Shown here in pieces: positions 23,388 through 32,328 of a stretch of DNA of 64,000 bases. The notes beneath the pieces are model-generated. The model was not told where the DNA came from. It did no database searches and worked only from the letters and a program-made list of their open reading frames with translations. This DNA is from Marinobacterium iners DSM 11526 (GTDB lineage: Bacteria > Pseudomonadota > Gammaproteobacteria > Pseudomonadales > Balneatricaceae). The stretch lies in NCBI RefSeq assembly GCF_900107855.1, contig NZ_FNRJ01000012.1:1-64000 (forward strand). The letters run 5' to 3'. The position numbers were made by a program, and so were the translations under genes. Numbering within the stretch: position 1 is the stretch's first letter; the number at the start of each line of letters is the position of its first letter.

Positions 23388-23409
23388 TAATTAGACAGTC
23401 GTCTAATTA
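23388..23409. promoter_or_regulatory. AcuR-like operator before acuI
   Basis: TAATTAGAC (23388-23396) and its exact complement GTCTAATTA (23401-23409) flank a four-base spacer, 39 bases before acuI. Half-sites of the same type (TAATTAGAC, GTCTAG) lie before acuR at 27227. Confidence 0.72.
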
Positions 23410-23448
23410 TGGCCGCCCGGCCGAAATGCTCAATCCGCAGGAGGATCT

Positions 23449-24435
23449 ATGTTCAAAGCGATCGTACTCGACAAGGCAGAAGACCAGCAGACCGTTGCCT
23501 TCAAGGAACTGGATGATGCCCAGTTGCCCGAGGGTGACGTGACCGTGCGGGTGGCGTATTCCACCATGAACTACAAGGACGCGCTGGCGCTGACCGGCAG
23601 TGCGCCGATCGCCAAGTCCTACCCGATGGTGCCGGGCATTGACTTTGCCGGCGTGGTCGAATCGTCTGACAACCCGGATTTCAAGCCAGGTGATCATGTG
23701 GTCCTGAACGGCTGGGGCGTGGGCGAGAAGCACTGGGGCGGTTTGGCCGAGAAAGTCCGTGTGCCGGGCGACTGGCTGATCCCGCTGCAGGCGCCGTTTA
23801 CTGAGCGTCAGGCGATGGGGCTGGGGACTGCCGGCTACACGGCGATGCTCTGTGTGCTGGCGCTGGAGAAACAGGGCGTGAAACCTGAAGATGGCCCGAT
23901 CCTGGTCACCGGTGCCGCTGGCGGCGTCGGCAGTGTGGCCGTGGCGGTTCTGGCCAAGTTGGGTTACGACGTGGCGGCCATGACCGGTCGCCCGGAAGAA
24001 ACTGACTTCCTCAAAATGCTGGGAGCATCCAGCATCGTAGACCGTGCCGAGTACAGCGAGAAAGGCCGTCCTCTGGCGAAAGAGCAGTGGGCCGGTGCCA
24101 TCGACGTGGCCGGTGGCCAGGTGCTGGCCAACGTCTGTGCTGCGATGAAATACCGTGGTGTGGTGGCGGCCTGTGGACTGGCGGCCGGTATGGGCTTCCC
24201 GGCCACAGTGGCGCCGTTCATTCTGCGTGGCGTGACGCTGGTCGGTGTTGACAGCGTGATGGCTCCCAAGGCCGAACGTCTGGAAGCCTGGCAGCGTTTG
24301 GCACAGGACCTGGATATCAACAAGCTGGAAAACCTGATCACCGATGTGCCTTTCGAGCAGGTGATTGATCAGGCCGCGCTGATGATGAAAGGCCAGATCC
24401 GCGGCCGCATCGTGGTGCCGGTTGCCGGCGAGTAA
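23449..24435 (+). CDS. acuI: Acryloyl-CoA reductase, MDR superfamily
   Basis: A 328-residue NADPH-dependent reductase of the AcuI/YhdH branch that turns acryloyl-CoA into propionyl-CoA. It detoxifies acrylate arising from DMSP cleavage or other sources. AcuI landmarks: [87 protein letters not shown] (NADPH site) and [32 protein letters not shown]. The ATG at 23449 follows CAGGAGG. A palindrome of the acuR type lies in its promoter, and acuR is 2.1 kb downstream. No DMSP lyase is seen in the window. Confidence 0.92.
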   Translation: MFKAIVLDKAEDQQTVAFKELDDAQLPEGDVTVRVAYSTMNYKDALALTGSAPIAKSYPMVPGIDFAGVVESSDNPDFKPGDHVVLNGWGVGEKHWGGLAEKVRVPGDWLIPLQAPFTERQAMGLGTAGYTAMLCVLALEKQGVKPEDGPILVTGAAGGVGSVAVAVLAKLGYDVAAMTGRPEETDFLKMLGASSIVDRAEYSEKGRPLAKEQWAGAIDVAGGQVLANVCAAMKYRGVVAACGLAAGMGFPATVAPFILRGVTLVGVDSVMAPKAERLEAWQRLAQDLDINKLENLITDVPFEQVIDQAALMMKGQIRGRIVVPVAGE

Positions 24436-24474
24436 TGATCAGGGATGAGAGTCCCGACAATCAGGAGAGTCGTA

Positions 24475-25062
24475 ATGAGTGAAGTGAAACAACAGGCCAT
24501 CAGCCGTTTCCCGGTGCCGGAGCTGTCTGATATGCCGGAAGATATCCGTGAACGGATTCTGGCGGTGCAGGAAAAGGCCGGTTTTGTTCCTAACGTGTTT
24601 CTGGTGTTGGCACATCGGCCGGAGGAATTTCGTGCCTTCTTTGCCTACCATGATGCCTTGATGGAAAAGCCGGGCAATTTGACGATTGCCGAGCGTGAAA
24701 TGATCGTGGTGGCGACCAGCAACCTGAACCAGTGCCAGTACTGCGTGGTGGCCCACGGGGCCATCCTGCGCATCCGGGCCAAGGACCCACTGATTGCCGA
24801 TCAGGTGGCGGTCAACTATCGCAAGGCTGATATCACCGAACGTCAGAAGGCGATGCTGGATTTCGCCGTCAAGGTGTCGATGCAGGCTTACGCGGTGGGT
24901 GAAGAGGACTTTGCGGCTCTCAAGGCGCAGGGTTTTGACGAGGACGATATCTGGGATATCGCGGCGATATCATCCTTCTTCGGCCTGTCGAACCGTATGG
25001 CCAACGTGACCAGCATGCGCCCGAATGCCGAGTTCTACAACCTCGGTCGCCAGCCGCGCTGA
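24475..25062 (+). CDS. Peroxidase-related AhpD/CMD-family protein
   Basis: A 195-residue all-alpha protein of the alkylhydroperoxidase/carboxymuconolactone decarboxylase superfamily. The start at 24475 follows CAGGAGAG. The AhpD-type redox motif is LNQCQYCVVAHGAILR (C-x-x-C and His, about 86-98), preceded by LTIAEREMIVVATSNLN. The ends match the uncharacterised peroxidase-related subgroup (ERILAVQEKAGFVPNVFLVLAHRPEEFRAFFAYHDALME, NRMANVTSMRPNAEFYNLGR). It begins 39 bases after acuI on the same strand, so it is probably co-regulated. A role in reactive-product protection is inferred. Confidence 0.82.
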   Translation: MSEVKQQAISRFPVPELSDMPEDIRERILAVQEKAGFVPNVFLVLAHRPEEFRAFFAYHDALMEKPGNLTIAEREMIVVATSNLNQCQYCVVAHGAILRIRAKDPLIADQVAVNYRKADITERQKAMLDFAVKVSMQAYAVGEEDFAALKAQGFDEDDIWDIAAISSFFGLSNRMANVTSMRPNAEFYNLGRQPR

Positions 25063-25068
25063 GTTGAT

Positions 25069-25106
25069 TCACCAGGGGCAGGATGCGCCTGGTGATCTTC
25101 ATTTTT
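25069..25106 (+). terminator. Terminator after acuI unit
   Basis: TCACCAGG (25069-25076) and CCTGGTGA (25088-25095) form a stem, followed by TCTTCATTTTT. It lies seven bases after the stop codon. Confidence 0.75.
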
Positions 25107-25293
25107 GGTGGATATGTCAGTCGCTGCGAGCATTGCTGGATGAGTCCGGGGACAGATCGCGATCTATAAAGCCAGTCGCTTCAGTCATCGCCTGCTGACA
25201 TTGAGGAGATCAATCAGGCCTGTGAATTGACAGGGCGATCCCGTGTTAAGATGCTCGGCCAGAATGTGACCATCAATGACTCAGGGAAGGGCT

Positions 25294-26064
25294 ATGTCGC
25301 AACAGGCGGACTATCTCGCGTTAAGCAAGGGTGCTCGAATGCACCTGAAGCGAACGTCTGACAACCAGTTCTATTTCAGAACCTCAGGCCAAGTGAAATG
25401 GATTATCTGGGGTGTTATTGCGCTGGTCTGTTTGCTGGGATCCTTGCTGATGTCGGTCGTGCTTGATGGTATCGAGCAGTTTTTCTACATTGGCACTTCT
25501 GTTTTTCTCATCTTCTTTACGGCTTTTGCGTTGGGTGTACGACGACACCTGGTGCTGGACGCTGCCGGTCGTGCGATTCAACTTGAAAAGTCCTGGTGGG
25601 GGCTTGGCAGATCCGTGCAACCGCAAGGGGCGCTGGCAAACCAGCGTGCGGTGGTCGCGCCCATCGCGGAACTCTCGGAAGGCTGCCTGCTTGAGATTGC
25701 CGGTCAAAAATACACCATCGGCAGCCTCGACGAGACGCGTCAGCTGGCAAGATTTATTCATCAGTATTTCGCTGTGCCCGCGTTTGATCGCGTGTCCCAG
25801 TGGCCAGAAGAAATTGAACTTCAAAGCCAACGGGAAACAGGCTCACTTAACGATGCAGACCCTGAAAAGGTCGCTCACGGCTCCAAATCTCCCTTGGCTG
25901 ACAGCAGAGCTGAGTACGAATCCAGTGCCTCCATCACGGACGCCCAGACGAAATACGCTTCTGTTTGGGATCAGCGGATATTTCTCAAGCTGGCACTGCC
26001 TTTCCCGGTCTTTCTTGTGTTGGGTGTGATATTGAGCCTGCTTGCGAACAAGGGAGGGGTCTAG
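25294..26064 (+). CDS. Membrane protein with PH-like middle region, hypothetical
   Basis: A 256-residue protein; the start at 25294 follows GGAAGGG. Two membrane helices near the N-terminus (about 32-55 and 60-82, WIIWGVIALVCLLGSLLMSVVL and FFYIGTSVFLIFFTAFALGV) are followed by a small beta-rich domain (HLVLDAAGRAIQLEKSWWGLGRSVQP to YTIGSLDETRQLARFIHQYF). A polar linker and a C-terminal helix (FLKLALPFPVFLVLGVILSLLA) complete it. It is followed one base after its stop by a second protein of the same general plan. No function is recognised. A pair of membrane-anchored PH-like proteins is the best description. Confidence 0.7.
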   Translation: MSQQADYLALSKGARMHLKRTSDNQFYFRTSGQVKWIIWGVIALVCLLGSLLMSVVLDGIEQFFYIGTSVFLIFFTAFALGVRRHLVLDAAGRAIQLEKSWWGLGRSVQPQGALANQRAVVAPIAELSEGCLLEIAGQKYTIGSLDETRQLARFIHQYFAVPAFDRVSQWPEEIELQSQRETGSLNDADPEKVAHGSKSPLADSRAEYESSASITDAQTKYASVWDQRIFLKLALPFPVFLVLGVILSLLANKGGV

Positions 26065-26065
26065 G

Positions 26066-26530
26066 ATGAGTGCCTGGACGTCGTCGTCACCTAATATCGG
26101 TAAGCTTGTTCTGACGCGCAAACTCCGGATTGTCGCGATTCCATTCATGCTGGCGGCACTGCTGATGGTGTACCTGGGCCTCTCCAGTGAGTTTCCGGTT
26201 ATTCTGAGCTGGGCCCTGGTAGCGACTTTGGCCTTGCATGGATTATGTGTGCGTCATTACCTGTTGATCGACAAGAACAAGGGGACGCTGACGCATCATC
26301 TCAGTAGCCTGTATCCCATTGCGCGGTCAGAGTTGCCGCTGGATCGGATTGCGGGGTTTTGCGTGACTAAAACCTTTCTCGAGCGACATGGTTTCAGTCT
26401 GGTTGTGATCATGGACGATGGACAACGGGTCATCCTGATGCGCAAAAGAGCGCTCAGCGAAATGGAAGAGCATGGCCAGTCTCTCGCAAAATTCTGTCAG
26501 CGGCCCTTCAAAGTGGAACTGAGTCAGTGA
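26066..26530 (+). CDS. Membrane protein, partner of the preceding gene
   Basis: A 154-residue protein. The ATG at 26066 follows GGAGGGG and lies directly after the previous stop (TAGG-ATG), so translation is coupled. Two membrane segments (about 23-42 and 48-66, IVAIPFMLAALLMVYLGLSS and VILSWALVATLALHGLCV) are followed by a beta-rich domain (HYLLIDKNKGTLTHHLSSLYPIARSELPLDRIAGFCVTKTFLERHGFSLVVIMDDGQRVILMRKRALSEMEEHGQSLAKF). The two-helix plus beta layout repeats that of its partner, suggesting an old duplication. The role is unknown. Confidence 0.7.
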   Translation: MSAWTSSSPNIGKLVLTRKLRIVAIPFMLAALLMVYLGLSSEFPVILSWALVATLALHGLCVRHYLLIDKNKGTLTHHLSSLYPIARSELPLDRIAGFCVTKTFLERHGFSLVVIMDDGQRVILMRKRALSEMEEHGQSLAKFCQRPFKVELSQ

Positions 26531-26534
26531 CGGC

Positions 26535-27188
26535 TTAATCGGCACCGGGCTGCAGCAGCTGGAAAAAGCCGCTGGCAAAGCGCTGCAAGGGTTCGGGTGA
26601 CGCCTCCAGCTTGGCTCTGAGTACTGCGCCTTCCCAACCGATCCAGAACCACTCGGCCAGCTGGTCGCAATCCTGAGCGGTCGATAGCTCGCCACATGCC
26701 TGAGCCGCTCTCAGGCAGTCCGCTGTTCTCTGTTGCCAGTCCTCGAACACCGCTTTCAGTTGTCCCCGGAAGGACTCCGGCAGCAGGCTCATTTCCTGGC
26801 CCAGGTTGCCGATCAGGCAGCCGCGTCGGAACTGGTGGCGTGTCATGCCCTCGCTGGCATCCTGCACGAAGTTGCGGATACGTTGCAGCGGTGCAAAGGC
26901 GTCATCCAGCAGAAAGCGGTCCAGCTTGCGGGCAAAATATTGACCGTAGGCGCCGATTAGCTCCTGGCCGAACTCTTCCTTGCTCTTGAAGTAGTGGTAG
27001 AAGGACCCCTTGGGGACATCGACAGAACGCAGGATCTCGTCGATACCGACGGAGCTGTAGCCCTTCTCGGTCAGCATGGCAAGCCCCGACTGAACCAGTG
27101 CCTGGCGCACTTCGGAGTAGGGGCGGGCGCTGTTCTTGGGTGGCCGGCCGCGGCGGCGTGCCGGGCGTTCGGGTGTTGTCAAATTCAT
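26535..27188 (-). CDS. acuR: TetR-family acrylate-responsive repressor
   Basis: A 217-residue repressor that in Rhodobacter controls acuI and binds acrylate. A basic N-terminal arm (RPARRRGRPPKN) precedes the helix-turn-helix (ALVQSGLAMLTEKGYSSVGIDEILRSVDVPKGSFYHYFKSKEEFGQELI, about 30-80). The ligand domain has AcuR-typical stretches: FFARKLDRFLLDD-like, GMTRHQFRRGCLIGNLGQEMSLLPESFRGQLKAVFEDWQQRTADCLRAA and WFWIGWEGAVLRAKLE. Its promoter has half-sites like those in front of acuI, so it should repress itself and acuI until acrylate appears. The acuI gene lies 2.1 kb away instead of adjacent. Confidence 0.87.
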   Translation of the reverse strand: MNLTTPERPARRRGRPPKNSARPYSEVRQALVQSGLAMLTEKGYSSVGIDEILRSVDVPKGSFYHYFKSKEEFGQELIGAYGQYFARKLDRFLLDDAFAPLQRIRNFVQDASEGMTRHQFRRGCLIGNLGQEMSLLPESFRGQLKAVFEDWQQRTADCLRAAQACGELSTAQDCDQLAEWFWIGWEGAVLRAKLEASPEPLQRFASGFFQLLQPGAD

Positions 27189-27226
27189 GTGGGCTCGTTC
27201 TGTAACGGATGCACGAATTATCGGAA

Positions 27227-27249
27227 TAATTAGACCAGGTGTCTAGTTT
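27227..27249. promoter_or_regulatory. AcuR-like operator before acuR
   Basis: TAATTAGAC (27227-27235) and GTCTAGTTT (27241-27249) flank a five-base spacer, 38 bases before acuR. The first arm is identical to the acuI operator arm; the second differs at two bases and the spacer is one base longer. Confidence 0.6.
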
Positions 27250-27394
27250 TGGCTGGAGGGACCTGTGTATAACCTGGTGCTCAGTCTTGCAGGGTGTGCG
27301 TTTCATCCAAAGACATCCGTGCATAACTCCTTAATCCGTGTCTGGTATGCTGCCTGTTAACACTTTCACCCTGCTGTCCGGGAGCTTCGCCAGT

Positions 27395-28645
27395 ATGCAC
27401 GACCATTCACTGCGTGACCAAATCGTTGCTGAAGTCCATGCGCGCCCGTTTCATAAACTCAGCGGCCCACTGGCGCTGTGTCACCAGGCAATTCTGTACG
27501 AGGGTGTGGCAGAGGAAGCGGTGAACCGCAGTGTGCGACAGCTGGCCAGCCTGAAAGGCCTGCCGCTGCCGCAGAACAGCGAAGGCTTTTTCTTCACGCG
27601 GAATGACCGCTGGGCGTTGCGCTTTGAACCGCATGGCGAATTTTACAGTCTGACCCTCTATGCGCTGGCAACCACAGAACCTCCTGCCTTCACCGATGAG
27701 GAACGCGAACAGCTGCCGGGAGCCTATCTCTGTGGTGTGGAGGTGATCTGCCAACCCGATGTGGGAACTGATCCGGAGCCGTTGCTGGAGCAGCACTTCA
27801 ACGATCACCAGGTGTCCGGTTCCTCTGTGATGGGGGCGGCGGGACAGGTGTTCACTGACTTCCGTGAACGTTCTGACAGTCGCATGAGTCGTGTGCTGGT
27901 GCTGCAGCAGCCGAAGATGATCGACTACCGCTGTGGGCGGCTGTTGCAGCGTATTTGTGAAATCGACACCTACCGGCATATGGCATTGCTGGGACTGCCC
28001 TTGAGTAATGAGGTGATGCCCGAGGTGACCGCGCTGGATCAGGCACTGGCGGAAACCGTGGCCTCGATTGCCGAAGCACGCCGTGAACCGGCAGAGCTGA
28101 TACACCAGCTGATGCAGCAGGCGGCGCGGGTGGAGGATCTGTCCGCCCGCAGTGCCAACCGTCTGGCGGCTTCAGAAGCCTATTTTGCCCTGATGTACAG
28201 TCGCATCGAAGAGCTGCGCGAGGAACGGCTGGAGGGGATTCAGACCATCGAGCAGTTCATGGATCGGCGGCTGGACCCGGCCCGGCGTACCTGCAAGGCG
28301 ACCGGTGAACGTATTGAACGGCTGTCGAAGCGAATCGCCCGTTCCACCGACCTGGTCCGCTCTCAGGTGGATCTCTCCATCGAGGGGCAGAACAAGGACC
28401 TGCTGGAAGGGCTGAACAAGCGTGCCCGTCGTCAGATCCGCATGCAGGCCAAACTGGAAAGCTTCACCGTCATCGTGGTGACCTACTACGCCTTCGACCT
28501 GATCGACCGTACGCTGAGAAACATCCTGGGCGATACCGAACTGGAACGCCAGCTGTCGCTGGGGCTGAGCCTGCTGGTGCCGTTGTTGGCAGTGGGACTG
28601 TTCTGGTATTTGCGCCGATTGCTTAAGGGCTATGACGACGAATAG
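27395..28645 (+). CDS. DUF3422 family membrane-anchored protein
   Basis: A 416-residue protein (435 if the upstream ATG at 27338 is used; the family start MHDHSLRDQIVAEVHARPFHKL favours 27395). The soluble part (about 1-350) holds the conserved DUF3422 core: FTDFRERSDSRMSRVLVLQ, LLQRICEIDTYRHMALLGLP and a long coiled region SRIEELREERLEGIQTIEQFMDRRLDPARRTCKATGERIERLSKRIARSTDLVRSQVDLSIEGQNKDLLEGLNKRARRQ. Two C-terminal membrane helices follow (FTVIVVTYYAFDLIDRTL, LSLGLSLLVPLLAVGLFWYL). The fold recalls CorA-like membrane proteins, but no function is established. Confidence 0.78.
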   Translation: MHDHSLRDQIVAEVHARPFHKLSGPLALCHQAILYEGVAEEAVNRSVRQLASLKGLPLPQNSEGFFFTRNDRWALRFEPHGEFYSLTLYALATTEPPAFTDEEREQLPGAYLCGVEVICQPDVGTDPEPLLEQHFNDHQVSGSSVMGAAGQVFTDFRERSDSRMSRVLVLQQPKMIDYRCGRLLQRICEIDTYRHMALLGLPLSNEVMPEVTALDQALAETVASIAEARREPAELIHQLMQQAARVEDLSARSANRLAASEAYFALMYSRIEELREERLEGIQTIEQFMDRRLDPARRTCKATGERIERLSKRIARSTDLVRSQVDLSIEGQNKDLLEGLNKRARRQIRMQAKLESFTVIVVTYYAFDLIDRTLRNILGDTELERQLSLGLSLLVPLLAVGLFWYLRRLLKGYDDE

Positions 28646-28689
28646 CGCAGGTCTCAGTTTACCTGTTGCAGTGTGATCGAGGTATGGCA

Positions 28690-28714
28690 CGCCCTGCCGG
28701 TACGGGACAGGGCG
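28690..28714. terminator. Hairpin between convergent genes
   Basis: CGCCCTG (28690-28696) and CAGGGCG (28708-28714) form a stem between the DUF3422 and TPP-enzyme genes. No clear T-run follows, so it is a weak or factor-assisted terminator. Confidence 0.45.
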
Positions 28715-28722
28715 CCCGCGTA

Positions 28723-30405
28723 TCACTCCACAGCCAGGCGTCCCTGCGGATGAATAAACGGCCAGGGTGAACTCTCAAGGCCGCGTTCGGACTGAATCTC
28801 GATCAGGCAGGGCTGGTTCAGTTCGATGCACTTTTCCAGCACGGGTTTCAGTGTTTGAGGGCTTTTGACACGGTGGCTACGGACGCCAAAGCTTTCCGCC
28901 AACTTGACGAAATCTGGTGTCTTTAACTCGGAGCCGCTGAAGCGGCTGCCAAACCCCATTTGCTGATCGCGGCGCACATTGCCGTAGGAGCGATTGTTAA
29001 CCACGATGCTGACCAGTCCGATATTGAACTCGGCGGCGGTCATCAGTTCCTGCACGCCGAACATGAAACCGCCATCACCGCTGACGGAGACCACGGCCTT
29101 GTCCGGGTTGGCCACTTTCACCCCCAGCGCGGTAGGGAAGCCGTAGCCCAAGGTCCCTTGATAGCCGCCTTCAACGTAGGTGCGTGGCTTGAGTACCGGC
29201 AAGCCGCCGACCCAGCTGGTGAAGCCCATCTGTGACAGTTCAGGCACGTAAAAACCGTCGCGTGGCAGCACCTGCCGGATCACATCGAGATAAGCCATCT
29301 GCGGCTGTACGCCTTGCAGTGCAGCCCGGGCCAGTGCCTTGGCCCGGGCAATCTCGTCCAGGCGACTTTCATCGGGTGACATCTTATCCAGCAACAGATC
29401 ATGCAGAATTCGGCACGCCTGTGCCGAGTCTCCCACAATGCCGACGTCTGGCTCGAAGATACTCATTTGCTCAGGATCGATATCGATACGGATCAGCTTG
29501 GGGCCACTGCTCGGCTTGCGCTCGTACGTCATGTAGTTACCCCAGCGCAGGTAGGGCATCTCCAGACGGGAGCCGATGCCGATCAGCAGGTCGCAGTCAT
29601 CCCAGAGCTGGCGTGCGGCCACTGCTGACAGGCCCAGAGGATGGTCTTCAGCGACTACGCCGCGACCACTGCGAAAAGCCGTGACCGGTGCATTGAGCAG
29701 TTCGGCCAAGGCAGTTACTTCCTCGGAGGCATGCAGCGCACCGGCGCCACACATGATCATCGGCCTGCGGGCACCGGCAATCATCTCGGTGGCGGATTTG
29801 AGGGCATCCGGATTGATCTCGGGCAGCGCGTCGTCGACTGGGGACAGTGTCAGCGATTCAAATTCGGACTCGGTGGCCATGGTATCCCAACACATCTCAA
29901 CGGTAACCGGTCCCGGCCGACCGCTGCGAGCGGTCTGGTAGGCCTGATTCATTACCGCAGCCGTGTCTTTCGCTTGTTGGATGCTGAAGGCGTCTTTGAT
30001 GATCGATTTCAGCGTGCCGGCCTGATCCTTGAGTTCATGCAAGTGGCCTCGGCCCCGACCCAGGAAAGACGATGGCACCTGACCGGTCAAACCCACCACC
30101 GGGCTGCAGTTGCCCATGGCGGTACACAGAGCGGCAGTGGTGTTGAGAATACCGGGGCCGGGCACCACGGTGAAGGTGCCGGTTTTGCCGGTGGATTTGG
30201 CATAGCCCATGGCCATGTAGGCGGCGCTCTGTTCGTGGCGTGGCACGATCAAATTCAGCCCCTGTTTGTGGATACCGTCAAACAGCGGGTAGATCTGGGC
30301 ACCGGGTATACCGAATAGGGTGTCGACGCCATTGGCCATGGCGGATTCGATCATGGCTTCGCCGGCGGTCATGGTTCGCCGGGTGTTCTTGATTGCAGCG
30401 TTCAT
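28723..30405 (-). CDS. Acetolactate-synthase-like TPP enzyme
   Basis: A 560-residue thiamine-diphosphate enzyme with the three usual domains. The catalytic Glu is in LIVPRHEQSAAYMAMGYAKSTG (about 55-70). The TPP motif is VVSVSGDGGFMFGVQELMTAAEFNIGLVSIVVNN (GDG to NN, about 445-480). The middle domain has GRRPMIMCGAGAL-like sequence. It resembles acetolactate synthase large subunits and related oxalyl/benzoylformate-type decarboxylases, but no small subunit is adjacent, so a biosynthetic IlvB role is unlikely. The substrate cannot be assigned. It is monocistronic. Confidence 0.8.
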   Translation of the reverse strand: MNAAIKNTRRTMTAGEAMIESAMANGVDTLFGIPGAQIYPLFDGIHKQGLNLIVPRHEQSAAYMAMGYAKSTGKTGTFTVVPGPGILNTTAALCTAMGNCSPVVGLTGQVPSSFLGRGRGHLHELKDQAGTLKSIIKDAFSIQQAKDTAAVMNQAYQTARSGRPGPVTVEMCWDTMATESEFESLTLSPVDDALPEINPDALKSATEMIAGARRPMIMCGAGALHASEEVTALAELLNAPVTAFRSGRGVVAEDHPLGLSAVAARQLWDDCDLLIGIGSRLEMPYLRWGNYMTYERKPSSGPKLIRIDIDPEQMSIFEPDVGIVGDSAQACRILHDLLLDKMSPDESRLDEIARAKALARAALQGVQPQMAYLDVIRQVLPRDGFYVPELSQMGFTSWVGGLPVLKPRTYVEGGYQGTLGYGFPTALGVKVANPDKAVVSVSGDGGFMFGVQELMTAAEFNIGLVSIVVNNRSYGNVRRDQQMGFGSRFSGSELKTPDFVKLAESFGVRSHRVKSPQTLKPVLEKCIELNQPCLIEIQSERGLESSPWPFIHPQGRLAVE

Positions 30406-30712
30406 AAGGCAGACAACTCATGTCAGGTGAAAAATGAAACCTTGGGTGAGTGATCTGGCCAGCCACACAGGGGCCAAGAGCAGCCGGCATATGATGCCGA
30501 GCCAATGTCTTAGCCGAAAAAAGTGGAGATGTGAGCAAGCGTGGCCAGATCAGATCTGTCCATTGACGCGGGGAGGGGGGATGGCGATACCACGGATACT
30601 GCGCGACCAGTGTTGGCCGATCGAGAGTCGCCATTGATGTTTATGCATTGAACCGTTGAGCATGCCTTGCAGCCATGGTTACTTTCCACCCACCTTAGCC
30701 AGTTTGGGCGTA
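30406..30712. other. Intergenic stretch between TPP enzyme and MocR regulator
   Basis: About 300 bases without a convincing gene. It should contain the TPP-enzyme promoter. No strong repeat or terminator is seen; CAGATCAGATCTG-like sequence near 30546-30560 is the only visible dyad. Confidence 0.5.
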
Positions 30713-32209
30713 TTAATCCAGTACTGCGCTCAGTCGGGTAGCCAGAGTGTGCAACAGAGTTCGCATGTTGTCTTCATCAGGGCGGGTGTAGCCTAGAATA
30801 AAGCCTGCCGTTGGTATCAATGCGTCATCCGGTTGCTGAAGCAGCTGTTCTTTCCAGGCTGCATAGTATGTGGAAAGGGGCTCCAGTTTGATGCCATCCT
30901 GTCGGAGTTGTGTGGCCAACTGCTGATCGAGGGGGCCATCGCCCAGCAGTGCATGTAATCGGGTTGTCGTCTCTGAGGTGAAGCGAATAATCAAATGCAT
31001 GCCACCCTGCGGTACCTGCCATTCAAACCAGCAAGAGAGGTACTGTTCCAACAGAGTCAGCAGGTGATCTCGTTTGTGTCGATAATGACGACGCATGCGA
31101 TTGATATGACGGCCAAACTCACCGCTGTTCATGAACTCGGCCACAACCGGCTGTGTCGGCAATGCAGCAGCCCCGCCAAGTTGTATGCGGCTCTGCCTTA
31201 ATGCAGGCACATGAGTACGAGGGGCAACTATGAATCCTAGCCTGAGTCCTCGAAACAGCACTTTGGACAGGCTGCCGACAAAGAACACACGTTCCGAGCG
31301 GTCAGCCTGCATAAGCGGTACGCCGGTGCGGCCTTGAAAGCAAAAATCATTGTCATAGTCATCTTCGACCACCCAGATAGACTGCTCTTGTAAACGTTGC
31401 AGCCACTGCTGGCGCCGCTGCGATCCAAGAGCAATGCCCGAAGGGTACTGACGGTTGGGGGTCAGTACCACTATGGGTGGTGCCGCCTGAGCATCAAGCG
31501 ATGGCAGCATGCAGCCTTCAGCGTCCTGCGGTAACAAGAAACGAGCCTGATCGTTGGTCGCCCAGTTTGCCAGCAGGCGGCGGATGGGGGGATAGGATGG
31601 GTTTTCGGTCAGCCATTGGCTGGCAGGGCTGATCAATCTGAAGGCATGACGCAGTAATGTCAGTGAATCACGGTTGCCGGCTGTTATCAGAACCTGCTCG
31701 GGGCTGCATTGCAGCCCGCGTAGCTGATACAGGTAATCGGCAATCGCCTGTTGCAGCCCGGGATATCCAAAGGGGTAAGCATCCTCGAGTATACGAGGGT
31801 CGGGCTTGCGCCAACTGGCACGCAGGCTTTTTTGCCAACTTTTGTGGGGAAACACACTTGGGTCAGCACCGGAATCGAATGCCAGCAACAGTTCTGACGG
31901 CTGAGTTACTACAGATCGCGGTAACGCAATGGCGGTTTGTGGCTGGTCTGCCACGAACACACCACTTTTGGGGCGACTGATCAGTATGCCCTCGGCAATC
32001 AACCGTTCGTAGGTGCTGACCAGGGTGCTGCGGGAAACACCCAACATGTGTGCCATGGCACGACTGCCAGGCAACCGGTCACCTGGCTGCAGAAGACCCT
32101 GGTTGATGGCCTGTTGAATTTGCTCCATCAACTGCCGGTAGAACGGTCCCTCGCCTGGCTCCAGCGAGAATGGGATATGGCCGCTGCGAGTATTGCCCGA
32201 AGTACTCAT
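30713..32209 (-). CDS. MocR/PdxR-type GntR regulator with aminotransferase domain
   Basis: A 498-residue regulator. An N-terminal GntR winged helix-turn-helix (about 15-75: PFYRQLMEQIQQAINQGLLQPGDRLPGSRAMAHMLGVSRSTLVSTYERLIAEGILISRPKSGVFV) is fused to a fold-type-I aminotransferase domain. That domain has ITAGNRDSLTLLRHAF, VVEDDYDNDFCF and the PLP Lys in FVGSLSKVLFRGLRLGFIV. Such proteins bind PLP as an effector. The start at 32209 (MSTSGNTRSG) is chosen over 32230; neither has a clear ribosome site. It is divergent from a PNPOx-like flavoprotein, a common arrangement in which the regulator controls that neighbour. Confidence 0.85.
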   Translation of the reverse strand: MSTSGNTRSGHIPFSLEPGEGPFYRQLMEQIQQAINQGLLQPGDRLPGSRAMAHMLGVSRSTLVSTYERLIAEGILISRPKSGVFVADQPQTAIALPRSVVTQPSELLLAFDSGADPSVFPHKSWQKSLRASWRKPDPRILEDAYPFGYPGLQQAIADYLYQLRGLQCSPEQVLITAGNRDSLTLLRHAFRLISPASQWLTENPSYPPIRRLLANWATNDQARFLLPQDAEGCMLPSLDAQAAPPIVVLTPNRQYPSGIALGSQRRQQWLQRLQEQSIWVVEDDYDNDFCFQGRTGVPLMQADRSERVFFVGSLSKVLFRGLRLGFIVAPRTHVPALRQSRIQLGGAAALPTQPVVAEFMNSGEFGRHINRMRRHYRHKRDHLLTLLEQYLSCWFEWQVPQGGMHLIIRFTSETTTRLHALLGDGPLDQQLATQLRQDGIKLEPLSTYYAAWKEQLLQQPDDALIPTAGFILGYTRPDEDNMRTLLHTLATRLSAVLD

Positions 32210-32328
32210 CTGGTATGTATAAATAATCAAGAACTGGATATTTTTAAGAATACCTGATGCCGCTAGAGTGTGTCTTCAAACCATTTTTGGCAGGTCTTCG
32301 GATCTGCCTTGGACACAGGAGTCATGCG

